Shown piece by piece: positions 8,779-17,532 of a stretch of DNA of 64,000 nt. Numbering within the stretch: position 1 is the stretch's first letter; every line of letters starts with the position of its first letter. Both the position numbers and the translations under genes were made by a program. The DNA is from Paenibacillus oleatilyticus (GTDB lineage Bacteria > Bacillota > Bacilli > Paenibacillales > NBRC-103111): NCBI RefSeq assembly GCF_018998565.1, contig NZ_JAHNZO010000007.1:186001-250000 (forward strand). The letters are read 5' to 3'. The notes beneath the pieces were generated by a model. It did not search any database. It was not told where the DNA came from and worked only from the letters and a program-made list of their open reading frames with translations.

Positions 8779-9201
8779 TTACGGATTCCAGTTTTCCAAC
8801 GGCACCAAAGTTCTGGAGTAAAACACGCCGTCGCTCGTGTTCCCGTGAAGATCTTTAAACACGGTCTTGTCCAGGTCGGCAATGACCCTCACGTAGCGGC
8901 TGCCCGGGCATTGGTTCGGACCGAAATCGCTGCGCTTGATCGTCGACGCCTTGTCCTTATCCACATCCCGAATGGTGAAGTTGATGTTCATTTGGACATC
9001 GACCGTATTTTGCCCTGTTGTGCTGGAGCCGTTTCGATAAGGCAGCGCATTTTTTTTCGACGTATTATACCAGGTGGCGCTGCCGTAGCTGAGCAAGTAT
9101 TTGCTGCCGGAGGAATTTTGCAGCTCGCCGATCGTATGCCGGGCGTACGTGTCCTTCTTGTTGCGGCCGCCGCATTCAAACCGTTTTTTTCCATGGCACA
9201 C
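8779..9201 (-). CDS. Hypothetical 140-residue protein
   Basis: I do not recognise this protein. The translation has balanced composition, Tyr/Asn/Ser-rich strands (SKYLLSYGSATWYN, VQMNINFTIRDVD) and a C-terminal part FYSRTLVPLENWNP. It shows no clear signal peptide. The start is uncertain: GTG at 9201 lies only three bases after GGAGGT. An ATG at 9194 in another frame would be better spaced and would join this frame if the 7-A run close behind it had one more base. A homopolymer length change or sequencing error is therefore possible. It sits 48 bases upstream of the beta-propeller gene in the same direction. Confidence 0.5.
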   Translation of the reverse strand: MCHGKKRFECGGRNKKDTYARHTIGELQNSSGSKYLLSYGSATWYNTSKKNALPYRNGSSTTGQNTVDVQMNINFTIRDVDKDKASTIKRSDFGPNQCPGSRYVRVIADLDKTVFKDLHGNTSDGVFYSRTLVPLENWNP

Positions 9202-9620
9202 AACACCTCCGACAAAAAGTTCGTTTTGTCATGTCCTGTTGTTATGTATTGAAAGGTGGCCACCCGTTCAATCGCAGAAAAGTTTTAAACCTAAATAATA
9301 CAATAAATAACTATATTTTCCTTATTCATATCAAGGCTACAGGATGAGACTCCTATTTTCAATAGCTTCGAATAAAATGGTAACTTCGAACTAGCCTGAT
9401 TCGAAAAAAGATAGCTCTTGTCGTCGCAGTTTGTCGAGGGGAGTATAGTAAAAAATAAATAATCCGGAAGTGTGGACAAATCTCACGTTATATTTAGATA
9501 ATACAAGCAGGTTCAAAATTGAATATGATAATGTTTTAGAATCAGAAATAGGTAAAATGCTATACAGTATACATTTCAAAGCGTGTATAGAATAAATTAT
9601 AAGCTTTGTAGAGGAGTATT
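9202..9620. other. AT-rich gap at the left edge of the accessory island
   Basis: No convincing gene is seen. Base composition drops from GC-rich to AT-rich near 9280. The hexamer TTCGAA occurs three times (9367, 9385, 9400) within 40 bases. Short open frames on the minus strand lack ribosome sites and sensible composition. Confidence 0.6.
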
Positions 9621-9970
9621 ATGTCTATATATTCACTTGTAGACTTTCAGGTAGTCGACAATATAGAGCACGCAGTTTCTACGAATTAATTTTAGTGGGT
9701 TTGAGGTTAAATGAGATCTATATAAAACATTGCTTGGCTACTAATGCCAAAATGGAAAGAATTTGTATCAATATGTTGAGTCAAGATGAGAAGATGATTG
9801 GTTTATTTTTCTTTATTCTACATAAAACGTATTCTTTTCATAAAAATCCAATTTCTCAGGAAATATTTAACCTGGAAATATCGGGAGTGTTCTGGGTTGA
9901 ACCCTCTTATGAAGCGATGGAAATTTGGAGAAAATGGGTGATCTCGAAACCAACAATAAAAAATACATGA
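9621..9970 (+). pseudogene. Probable frameshifted small gene
   Basis: An ATG at 9621 with GAGGAG in front opens a 22-codon frame (MSIYSLVDFQVVDN and on) that stops at 9687-9689. A second frame overlaps it and continues as FYELILVGLRLNEIYIK through to a stop at 9970. Joining the two needs one base gained or lost near 9675. The combined product of about 115 residues resembles no family I know; its position suggests a decayed immunity protein. The downstream frame could also start at GTG 9695 on its own. Confidence 0.35.
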
Positions 9971-10013
9971 TCAAGCCTATCTCAGAGACGAAGGTTAGGT
10001 TGGTTGGAAGCTA

Positions 10014-10109
10014 ATGCATCGGGATAAAATAAAAGAATCCGAGAGAGAAAAATTACGAAAACTCCAAGAATTATTAATTTCAAATCAAGTAACCTTGGTT
10101 TGTGATTAA
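10014..10109 (+). CDS. Very short ORF, possibly a remnant
   Basis: This is a 31-codon frame with a Lys/Glu-rich helical product (KESEREKLRKLQELLIS) and a weak GGAAG in front. It ends 17 bases before the next gene. It may be a leader peptide or a fragment; nothing else supports it. Confidence 0.2.
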   Translation: MHRDKIKESEREKLRKLQELLISNQVTLVCD

Positions 10110-10126
10110 ATTTCACGAGGTGACAG

Positions 10127-10693
10127 ATGAAGCGTGCATTTTATATGAAAACAAGAAAGCGTGTCCCGGGAGATGAAAAAAATAGTTATCTCGACAAAAT
10201 TGGAGGGCTGCCTACTCATAAGCCGAATGAATTCCCTATTTATATTGACGATGTGAGATATGGATTTCTGATGCAAGTCTATTGCGATAAAGAGAAGTTT
10301 CCGAATATTGAAGGAGTTTTATGTTGGCAAATCTATCAACATGTTAGTGAACAAGATAGTCCAATCATTATAGAAGTACCGATTGGTGCAGAATTGAATA
10401 GTAATAACGAAGGTACTCCTATTAATCGATTGGAAGAGCGAATCATATATTATGAAGAAGGAATGGAGCCAGACGTATTGGAAGTTGGTATTGGAATATA
10501 TCCTGAGGAAGAAGAACTAAAGTATTATTCGTCCAAAATAGGTGGTGCTGTTTCAGAAGAATTTATTGACTGTGACTACGAATATATTGGAACAATATTT
10601 GAGGATGTTCCGGAAGAATATGAGTTGAACTTTGGTATTGAGGCTTTAAAGTTAGTTAGAAATCGTGATGGGAAAATGGAATTAATATCGTAG
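10127..10693 (+). CDS. DUF1963/YwqG-like protein, probable immunity protein
   Basis: This is an acidic, soluble protein of 188 residues. The early block DKIGGLPTHKPNEFP matches the KIGGxP signature of the YwqG/DUF1963 family, members of which are often found beside polymorphic toxins. A second GG block (SKIGGAVSEE) lies near residue 148. The ATG has GAGGTG five bases upstream. No cognate toxin gene is directly before it, so it may be an orphan immunity gene kept as protection. The family call is by motif only. Confidence 0.5.
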   Translation: MKRAFYMKTRKRVPGDEKNSYLDKIGGLPTHKPNEFPIYIDDVRYGFLMQVYCDKEKFPNIEGVLCWQIYQHVSEQDSPIIIEVPIGAELNSNNEGTPINRLEERIIYYEEGMEPDVLEVGIGIYPEEEELKYYSSKIGGAVSEEFIDCDYEYIGTIFEDVPEEYELNFGIEALKLVRNRDGKMELIS

Positions 10694-10829
10694 AAAATTT
10701 AAGAAGAACGATTTTAATAAGTTAATAAGGACTGTTCATATACCTCAAACGAGTAAACAATGGACTAGGAAAAGGAATTGCGTTGGATATTTTTAACGAT
10801 CATATTATTAGTTTTGAAAGGATAGAAAA

Positions 10830-11333
10830 ATGGATCAAGAACTAAGAATACTAATAAAAAAACTTATTGGCGGTGAAATAACAGATCTAGAATTTTTGGA
10901 TTTGTTCAACGGAAATATAGAAATAACCAGCTTCTTTGACAAATTGTTAGAAGTTATTTGTAGAGAAAAAAATAAAGATGACCTAGGATTAATATTTTAT
11001 ATAGGATTTTCATTTGATTTGTTTGATGAAAGACATTTGGAAATGTTAAACCAGTTAATTACTGAAGCTTGGCATAAGGCACATGAGGATATTGCTGGCT
11101 TGCTTCAATATTTTAAATCAAATTCATCAGTAGAAAGTCTTTATAAAGCAGCAATAACTAAATTTGAGTATCTTCATTACACAAATGCCCTTGTCGTAAA
11201 ATGTATCTGGGCTCTAGGTGATATTCATACGCCAGAGTCTAAAGAGAAATTAGAACTCTTAAGTAAATCAAAGGAAAAAGAAATTAAAAAGAATGCTTTA
11301 CACCAATTAAAAAGAATCTCTATAAAAAAGTAG
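10830..11333 (+). CDS. Helical protein, probable immunity protein with HEAT-like repeats
   Basis: The product has 167 residues, is almost entirely helical and is Leu/Lys/Glu-rich. Paired helices toward the C terminus (CIWALGDIHTPESKEKLELL, then KEIKKNALHQLKRI) look like a HEAT-type repeat. AAGGATAG lies just before the ATG. It is followed by a terminator at 11379-11416 and then by a headless toxin cassette, so it sits at the end of a transcription unit. Immunity function is inferred from context and fold. Confidence 0.45.
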   Translation: MDQELRILIKKLIGGEITDLEFLDLFNGNIEITSFFDKLLEVICREKNKDDLGLIFYIGFSFDLFDERHLEMLNQLITEAWHKAHEDIAGLLQYFKSNSSVESLYKAAITKFEYLHYTNALVVKCIWALGDIHTPESKEKLELLSKSKEKEIKKNALHQLKRISIKK

Positions 11334-11378
11334 TCTAAAATAATTTACCAAAGTGAACACATTTATGAAATATTCGAA

Positions 11379-11416
11379 AAAGCGACAAGGTGATTTAGTT
11401 ACTTGTCGCTTTTTTT
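11379..11416 (+). terminator. Terminator directly in front of a headless toxin cassette
   Basis: A 9-bp perfect stem (AGCGACAAG 11381-11389 with 11402-11410) with flanking A and T runs of five to seven bases. Confidence 0.85.
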
Positions 11417-11417
11417 A

Positions 11418-12002
11418 CACCCTCAGTTACAATTGTTGGAAGGTTTTCCGATTCAATTCTCGAATAAAAAAGATGTGATAGAACCCCCACAGACAGAGAA
11501 CCAGCGGAAGTGGGACGAGACTTTTGGAAAACCGAATGAACCGAAATCGAATCAAAAGCCGCCGGAGAAGCCGCCTGAGGGGACGGGTGAAGAGAAGAAA
11601 AACATAACTGGTGAAACTAGTAGCACTAAAACCGGTAAGAAGGTCCATAAGCAAAAGGCAGATGAGCGTCGTGCTAGTGGCGATTACGATTTGGTTAATG
11701 AACCTTTAAAAGATAAAGATGGAAAAACAATTGAAGTACCAAAAAGAATAGACAAGCAGGGCAGACCTTCGAAGAAAACTCAAAAAGCTATACCCGATGC
11801 TGTACAAGGACCACCAAAAGGAAATATCATTGATGATAAGCCACTGGGTAGACCAATTTCTAAAGACAAGCAAGAAATAAGAAGGTTTATTAATGCGTAT
11901 AAGATCAAGTATGGTGAACCACCTAAACAGATAATAATAGAACGATATGATCCAAAAACAGGAGCTCCAACTTATGATCCTAATGATTTTAAGATCCCAT
12001 AA
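11418..12002 (+). pseudogene. Headless polymorphic-toxin C-terminal cassette
   Basis: The frame is open from inside the terminator to a stop at 12002 but has no in-frame ATG near its beginning and no ribosome site, so it is probably not translated alone. Its early part is a Pro/Lys/Glu linker (KPPEKPPEGTGEE) that closely matches the linker of the truncated toxin at 13671 (KPPSKPPEGEGTG). The tip contains KADERRASGDYDLVN, PDAV, IIDDKPLGRP and RFINAY. PD followed by DDK fits a PD-(D/E)xK nuclease core, so a DNase-type toxin is likely but unproven. The gene at 12019 is the probable cognate immunity gene. Cassettes like this can recombine onto a full-length toxin. Confidence 0.6.
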
Positions 12003-12018
12003 AGTATAGGAGGAATTT

Positions 12019-12846
12019 ATGGAGTATCAGGTTTATAACGAAAACAATTATAAGGTCATTGTTACAGATGAACAATTGAATGAAGCTTTTCATAAAAACG
12101 GGGTAGAGTTACCTGTTGAGATAATAATTGCTATGGGTGCTTCACACGATACAAAGTATATTCCGAGACTACTTGAAGCTCTCTCTCATCAAACACAACG
12201 GATACGAATTGAGGCAATGTATAGTTTGCTAAGTCTAAATGATATTGGCTGTGTCTCTATACTTTCAGAAAAGGAGAAAGCGATCTTAGAGGATGATTTT
12301 AACGCTCCGATAAGTGAAAAGGCAATTCTCCAGTCCGTTCTCATACGTCTTGAAAAAGGGCCAAATGGCACTGAAGAAGCATTTTTCAAGGGAGATATCC
12401 TTCCTCTTGTTAAGACAGGGTTGTTATATAATTATTCTAGCAACTTAGTTTTAACTATGAATGATGTGCAATTTATCATTAATGCACTGAAAGCGTATGT
12501 TCATAAGAGTGAATTCTGGATGGCAAAAATGAAAAAAGATGAATATGAAGATGTGATAATTAAAGGATTAGAGGCACTTTGGACAGCAGCCGAAGATAGT
12601 TCCTTGTTAAGGAATTTAGGTCCTGAATACAATGAAAAGTTAGTTGAAGTAGGGACTCACGTGTTGAAAATGAAGATAGATTCTTATGCAAAAGAAATCA
12701 TTGCAATATTTGCAAAAGCATTGTCACCCGAGTATGCCTATTTAATGTTAGAACCTATTATGAATGGACGCGCAAAGGGTGATGTCAAAAAGGAACTAGA
12801 AAAATCAATTCAGATTCTCCGCCAAAATGAAAGGGGAATCGAATAG
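12019..12846 (+). CDS. HEAT-repeat protein, probable immunity to the 11418-12002 toxin tip
   Basis: This is a 275-residue soluble helical protein. An N-terminal block (PRLLEALSHQTQRIRIEAMY) is a typical HEAT helix pair, and further helices follow to the C terminus. A good AGGAGGA ribosome site sits ten bases before the ATG, only 16 bases after the toxin cassette stop. That tight order toxin-immunity is the standard layout in polymorphic toxin loci. The strong own ribosome site contrasts with the missing start of the toxin fragment. Confidence 0.55.
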   Translation: MEYQVYNENNYKVIVTDEQLNEAFHKNGVELPVEIIIAMGASHDTKYIPRLLEALSHQTQRIRIEAMYSLLSLNDIGCVSILSEKEKAILEDDFNAPISEKAILQSVLIRLEKGPNGTEEAFFKGDILPLVKTGLLYNYSSNLVLTMNDVQFIINALKAYVHKSEFWMAKMKKDEYEDVIIKGLEALWTAAEDSSLLRNLGPEYNEKLVEVGTHVLKMKIDSYAKEIIAIFAKALSPEYAYLMLEPIMNGRAKGDVKKELEKSIQILRQNERGIE

Positions 12847-12849
12847 AAA

Positions 12850-13443
12850 ATGGGTATGGAACATAAAGCTTATTTATTTGATACAAATGGTTTTATGAAA
12901 GAATTAAGTGAGACTATCATTACTTCGGGTACTACGAATAATATTAAATTATTGAAGGAGTTTATTTTTAACCATTTGGGAATTGTTAGATCTGTATACA
13001 CAGGGGAACTGCTAGATAAAGAGTGGGAACAAGAATTAGAAAATGGTGAGGTTCAAGAACTAGCTGATTTTGCTATGACATGTTACTATTCTCCAGATGA
13101 AGAACAGGGATTATCTTATTTGTGGGATGCACTGATTGAAGCACTAGTTAAGCTACCTACTAAATTTGATCCTAATTATTATATTCTCGGGCGTCCATTA
13201 GAATCAGAAATGTTTATTCTTGATCCAGGAGGAATGGGACTGGGATTTGTATACGCTGAAGACGTACCTAGTATGTATAACGAACTACTCGAATTAAAAC
13301 GAAACCTAATAAGTAATGGTTTGCCGTCAAATGATTTAGTATATCATGCATCTTTTTCAGAATTAATAGAGGCTTATGACGAACTCGTAATCCTCTATAA
13401 AGATGCAACAGAAGCGAAGCGAGGTTTATTAATGACGTTTTAA
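12850..13443 (+). CDS. Unknown protein, probable immunity protein
   Basis: This acidic protein of 197 residues starts three bases after the preceding stop, so both are in one transcript. It shows a conserved-looking central block (YILGRPLESEMFILDPGG and MGLGFVYAEDVPSMYNELLE) and no membrane segment or signal. I do not recognise the family. The acidic charge, size and place in the island fit immunity proteins. The operon ends at the terminator 13612-13655. Confidence 0.45.
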   Translation: MGMEHKAYLFDTNGFMKELSETIITSGTTNNIKLLKEFIFNHLGIVRSVYTGELLDKEWEQELENGEVQELADFAMTCYYSPDEEQGLSYLWDALIEALVKLPTKFDPNYYILGRPLESEMFILDPGGMGLGFVYAEDVPSMYNELLELKRNLISNGLPSNDLVYHASFSELIEAYDELVILYKDATEAKRGLLMTF

Positions 13444-13611
13444 TAGATTTGACAAACTAAATCTCAATTTAATATTTCTAGGGTTACCTGGGTCTGTCAG
13501 GGTCTGCCTAAAATTTTGTATAATCAGATTTCAATCCCAGCAACAAAATCGTACAATACAACCAACAAACCAAACACTAAAAAACCTGACAAACACGCTT
13601 AGCAACTTTCA

Positions 13612-13655
13612 AAGGCTTATTCCACTTGAACTATAGAGGAGGAATAAGCCTTTTT
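13612..13655 (+). terminator. Terminator directly in front of the decapitated toxin gene
   Basis: A perfect 12-bp stem (AAGGCTTATTCC 13612-13623 with 13641-13652) with a 17-base loop and a T5 tail. Confidence 0.88.
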
Positions 13656-13670
13656 GCATGTTCAAAATAA

Positions 13671-15167
13671 CAGGCGAACTTCGGCAAGGAGCTCGTTCTT
13701 ACTGCCAAGGAGAGCAAGGAAGGCAATATTTTTATCAAGCTGCATGAAGAGGATGGTATTGAGATTCACAGTATGCATCCCATTGTTTTTTCTTCGGAAA
13801 AGGATATGGAGATTACGTCAGACACCAAGGTTGAGATCAAGGCCAAAGAAGCGATCTACCTCATGTGCAGCACCAGCAGCATGATTTTGGACGGGGAAGT
13901 GGATCTTCAAGCGCAGAAGATTGAGATGGTCGGGCTGACGAAGGCACCTGTGGTTGTGGAGGATTTGCCGCAGGAGGAGGAAGAGGAAGAGCAGGAAGAG
14001 GAAGAGTCTGGCTGGGGTGGATTTCTGGATGGCTTGCAGCTTGGACTGGATCTTGTGGGACTCATTCCGGGTCTGGGAGAAATAGCGGACTTAGCGAATG
14101 CAGGAATCTCGCTCGCACGAGGAGACTATGCAGGAGCGGCGCTATCTTTGGCGGCGTGTATCCCTTTTGCAGGCTGGGGAGCTACGGGTGCAAAGCTGGG
14201 GATGAAGGCTCAAAAGGTTGTCACGAAAGGCAAGAAAGTCGCCAAGGCCACGGAGAATGCGACAAGCGCTACGAAAAAGGCAAAAGCTATCGTGAAGAAT
14301 AAATCTCCAGGAAATGGCAGGGGAAAAGTGAGAACCGCAGCGCGCAATGCAAAAGAGGACATGAGCGAGCTGGAAGCTGTCCAGAAGATGAAGGATGGCA
14401 TGCTGGCCAAGGCGATGCAAAAGCCTGCGGTACAGAAATCGATAGAGATTGGAAAAGAAGTTGCTCTGGAAGTGGGCATGGAACTTCTGGACGAGGCAAC
14501 AGGTGGCGTGGCTTCACTGGCATTTGGAGTCGCAGGATCGCGTAGGGGGAGGAAGACTGGCGGTTCTGCAAGCGGGTCTGGCACGGGTAGATCAGAACCA
14601 CAAGCAACCCAAAAGGATCGGTCACCCGACAAGGATCAAGCGAATGAACAGAAGTTACGGAAAGTGGCAAATGGAGATTCAGATTATTCCGGGGAAGTTC
14701 CGAAAAAAGGGGATACAAATAAGAAGTCGGGAGGAGGAAATGGTCAAGATACGGAGAAACCACCTAGTAAGCCTCCAGAAGGTGAGGGGACGGGAAATTC
14801 TACTGATGCATACGGTGGTTATTACCAACGTAAGCAACAAAGAACAGATGATTACAATAATAAAACTGGGAAATGGACACCTGCTAAGAAGACATCTCCA
14901 CCTAATGGACCTTACCGGACAGACAGAGAAGCAGAAGAAGCAGCAAATATACTAGGTTTTGAAAAGGCCAATGGAGGTAGGGCTAAAGCGGCTGTCTTTT
15001 ATTCAGAAGAACGAGGAGTTTATATAACAAGAGATATACCGCGGCAGAGCACGGGGAGTACAGATAACAGCGGTGTGTGGAAAATGGCTAATACAATAGA
15101 GGAGTTAATGATCAGGCAAACTAGATTGCGAACATATGATAAAAATTTAAATCGAATTGGAGATTAG
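13671..15167 (+). pseudogene. N-terminally truncated spike-like polymorphic toxin with Ntox21-like tip
   Basis: The frame opens right after a stop at 13668-13670 and runs 498 codons. Residues 1-85 (ANFGKELVLTAKESKEG, then EITSDTKVEIKAKEAIYL) repeat the short beta-strands of the VgrG/gp5-type spike needle end. An acidic spacer of Glu runs follows, then a hydrophobic pretoxin segment (DLVGLIPGLGEIADLANAG, ARGDYAGAALSLAACIPF), a basic linker and the junction KPPSKPPEGEGTG. The tip (AANILGFEKANGG, VYITRDIP, GVWKMANT, TYDKNLNRIGD) resembles Ntox21, a predicted RNase toxin. The first in-frame ATG is 13773 without a ribosome site, and the whole spike N terminus is missing, so it is probably silent. 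The backbone is GC-richer than the tip. Confidence 0.65.
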
Positions 15168-15170
15168 AGT

Positions 15171-15728
15171 ATGTATTATTGGCAAGTAAGAAAATACCCT
15201 CCTTTAAAAGAAGGGGAAGAGAATAAGCCTAAAATACCTACATGGACTTCGATAATTGACATAGGGCGGACTTATAATGGGGTAAGCCTCTCAATGAGCG
15301 AGTATTTATCTATTGAGCAAAAATATGTTAAGGCAGTAGAGGTCTATATGAACAGTATTCAAGTTCATGAATTAGAAATTTACTTAATAAGTAAATTAAG
15401 AGAAGAACTTTTTACTGAACACATTTTAAAGTATCCGAAGTGCTATTCTCAAGAGATTGTAGATTCTTATTACTCCTTACAGGACGGTTCTCTCCTTACA
15501 GGCAAACAAATAGAACATATCGTTAGATTGGGCATGAGAGAGGACGTTGCTTGTCAACTTAGAAATGGAGACAAATTTTTCTTGAACTTTTCCTACGATT
15601 ATTACATGGATATTGGTAGCTCTATCATATGTGAGGATGCAATAATGGAGATAAGGAATCTAGGTCTATTTATAGACTTGTGGGAATGGCCATATGAAGG
15701 GAATGTATGGGAGAACTCTGTTGAATAG
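15171..15728 (+). CDS. Probable immunity protein to the Ntox21-like tip
   Basis: The product is a 185-residue acidic soluble protein starting four bases after the toxin stop, with GGAGATTAGAG serving as ribosome site across the junction. The sequence is rich in Tyr, Glu and Ile (IPTWTSIIDIGRTYNG, KYVKAVEVYMNSIQ) with no membrane segment. I do not recognise the family. The coupling to the toxin stop is the usual toxin-immunity arrangement and is the main support for the role. Confidence 0.55.
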   Translation: MYYWQVRKYPPLKEGEENKPKIPTWTSIIDIGRTYNGVSLSMSEYLSIEQKYVKAVEVYMNSIQVHELEIYLISKLREELFTEHILKYPKCYSQEIVDSYYSLQDGSLLTGKQIEHIVRLGMREDVACQLRNGDKFFLNFSYDYYMDIGSSIICEDAIMEIRNLGLFIDLWEWPYEGNVWENSVE

Positions 15729-15738
15729 TTTGGATTAT

Positions 15739-15772
15739 ACCTTGATTGGCTTAATGCCTTTCAAGGTTCTTT
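15739..15772 (+). terminator. Terminator after the toxin-immunity pair
   Basis: ACCTTGA (15739-15745) pairs with TCAAGGT (15761-15767), with an inner GGC/GCC pair, followed by a T-rich stretch. Confidence 0.65.
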
Positions 15773-15831
15773 CTTGGTGGGGCTATCCAGTGCAGAATGT
15801 ACCCATCATTCAATTCTAGACGATGCGGTCA

Positions 15832-15945
15832 ATGGGATACAGTGGCCCCGTCAACAATCTAACAGAAAAAGAAGCACTTATTATCGTGCAAGCATACAAA
15901 GATAAATACAAGTTTTACGGCCAATTAACCGGTGAAGTAAGATAA
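15832..15945 (+). pseudogene. Short coding remnant
   Basis: This 37-codon frame (MGYSGPVNNLTEKEALIIVQ and on) has sensible composition but no ribosome site and no visible continuation. It is probably what is left of a larger gene. The rest of 15773-16122 shows no gene. Confidence 0.25.
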
Positions 15946-16122
15946 TACGAACTTATCATTTCAGATGAAACGGCGCAGATGAAGAATGATCTTATGTAGA
16001 AATGGTCTAATCCATCAAAAAAGGTATAATTTAAAGTGTTAAAATGCAGTATATGTCTACGCTTCATGTGAAGGTATTGTTTCGAGCAGTTGAAACTACT
16101 AAGACCAAGGCAGGTGAATATT

Positions 16123-16542
16123 ATGTTTAATATTAACATTGATACAAATAAATTAGATACGGAGTTAAAAAAATTATCTAGCTGGAAGGATTGGGATAGG
16201 ATTCAGAAAGAAATATTTCATACTGATGAATGGCCTGAAACATCAATTGATAGATTAGAAGAGGATTTGGAAAGACCAGTTCAAATAATAGAAGGGTGTG
16301 AATGGGATTCTACTACTAATTCGTATGATGTTTCCCCAGAAATTATGCATTTATATGAAAAAACAAGATGGAGAGTATTTTCTATACTCGAACCAGAAGC
16401 GGATGAGGAAAATAAACAACATCCAGAATTGTACGGCAAACGGTGTATCTTTTGTAGGATTTGGACAAGGGATTTTTCGAAACAAAAATGCCCGAAATGT
16501 AGTAATGAGTTACTAAAATTACCACTTAATGAATGGGATTAG
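16123..16542 (+). CDS. Small zinc-ribbon-like protein, possible immunity protein
   Basis: This 139-residue acidic protein has two CxxC pairs near its C terminus (CIFC and CPKC, separated by 11 residues), which is a zinc-ribbon layout. The ATG at 16123 has AGGTGA seven bases upstream; an in-frame ATG at 16090 lacks one. The upstream part is helical and acidic (DELEEDLERP-like stretches). I cannot assign a family. Its place among immunity-type genes suggests a similar role. Confidence 0.5.
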   Translation: MFNINIDTNKLDTELKKLSSWKDWDRIQKEIFHTDEWPETSIDRLEEDLERPVQIIEGCEWDSTTNSYDVSPEIMHLYEKTRWRVFSILEPEADEENKQHPELYGKRCIFCRIWTRDFSKQKCPKCSNELLKLPLNEWD

Positions 16543-16552
16543 GATTAGTTTT

Positions 16553-16816
16553 TCTTGCCAAACGTTGTAAATCAATTGAAAGCAGTTGATGCTGCGGGTG
16601 AGGACTATGATGATTTTGTTGGAATACTGGAAGACTTGGAAACTGGCTGCTTCAAGAAGATGAAAATTATGGGGATAAGACTCAAATTGCAAAAGACATT
16701 AGAAGTGCCATGAAATGTGTCTAACTGGATGCGTTTCTGGTGGCAATATGAAAGATATGGATGCTTATGCTGCTGAATATTTAAAGCAATATTGGATGAA
16801 AAAGAATAAAGATTAA
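16553..16816 (+). pseudogene. Decayed gene in three frames
   Basis: Protein-like stretches appear in succession in different frames: NQLKAVDAAGEDYDDFVGI, then QEDENYGDKTQIAKDIRSAM, then NMKDMDAYAAEYLKQYW. Stops and frameshifts separate them. The pieces line up as one former protein of roughly 85 residues. No family is recognised. Confidence 0.45.
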
Positions 16817-16833
16817 TATTTGCTGATGGGGCA

Positions 16834-17385
16834 CTACTTACTCCAAACTTCGATAAATTTGAATCCTTTTAAATTATTTTCTTCTACTATTTCTTTTATT
16901 TCATCTGAGACAAAAGTTTCTGTTCCATAAACACGTTCATTTAGAAAAACTTTAAAAATATTGTGCCCATTAATAACTTCAGGTTTAAAAGCATATTTAT
17001 CGAAACCGACAATCAGACCCGTAGGAAGTTTTCGAAGCAATACACTTTCATAATCAACCGCTTGAAAAATACTTAATACGTGAAGTACATAATATTTTTC
17101 TTCTTTATGTTGAAGCGGAAGAAACTCTACAGAATTAGATAGTTTCGATTCCAGTACTTTCTTAGCCTTTTCACTTATAACCATTGCTTTTGAGTATCCC
17201 CAAAAATGAGGGAGGTCACTAAACTCTCCTTCCCCAATCATATAGACTTGAACTTCTCCCCAACTCTTTTGAAGCGGTGTTGAAGACTCAAATTTCCCAA
17301 AATATCTTTCCTGATCATCTTCAAAATTAACAAGTTGAAGAGAATTATATCTTTTGACATCACTTTCAATCTTCCATATTCTCAC
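16834..17385 (-). CDS. Imm11/DUF1629-like immunity protein
   Basis: The product has 183 residues. The pattern VISEKAKKVLESKLSNSVEFLPL in the middle and FVSDEIKEIVEENNLKGFKF at the C terminus matches the Imm11 (MXAN_0049/DUF1629) family, whose members neutralise polymorphic toxins. The GTG at 17385 is chosen because AAAGGAGAG lies six bases before it; a GTG at 17418 is in frame but lacks a site. It runs against the other island genes and has no toxin beside it on its own strand, so it looks like an orphan immunity gene. Confidence 0.55.
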   Translation of the reverse strand: MRIWKIESDVKRYNSLQLVNFEDDQERYFGKFESSTPLQKSWGEVQVYMIGEGEFSDLPHFWGYSKAMVISEKAKKVLESKLSNSVEFLPLQHKEEKYYVLHVLSIFQAVDYESVLLRKLPTGLIVGFDKYAFKPEVINGHNIFKVFLNERVYGTETFVSDEIKEIVEENNLKGFKFIEVWSK

Positions 17386-17532
17386 TAATTGCTCTCCTTT
17401 TAATTTTACAGTAAGCACCGTTAAGTAATTTGCCTCTTATTACATGTATAGTTTGAACTATGTCAGCCTGATTTTTAAGAACAATTTGTTTGATAAACAA
17501 TAGCTCTGAATTTGGGATAGCTTGTTGATTGT

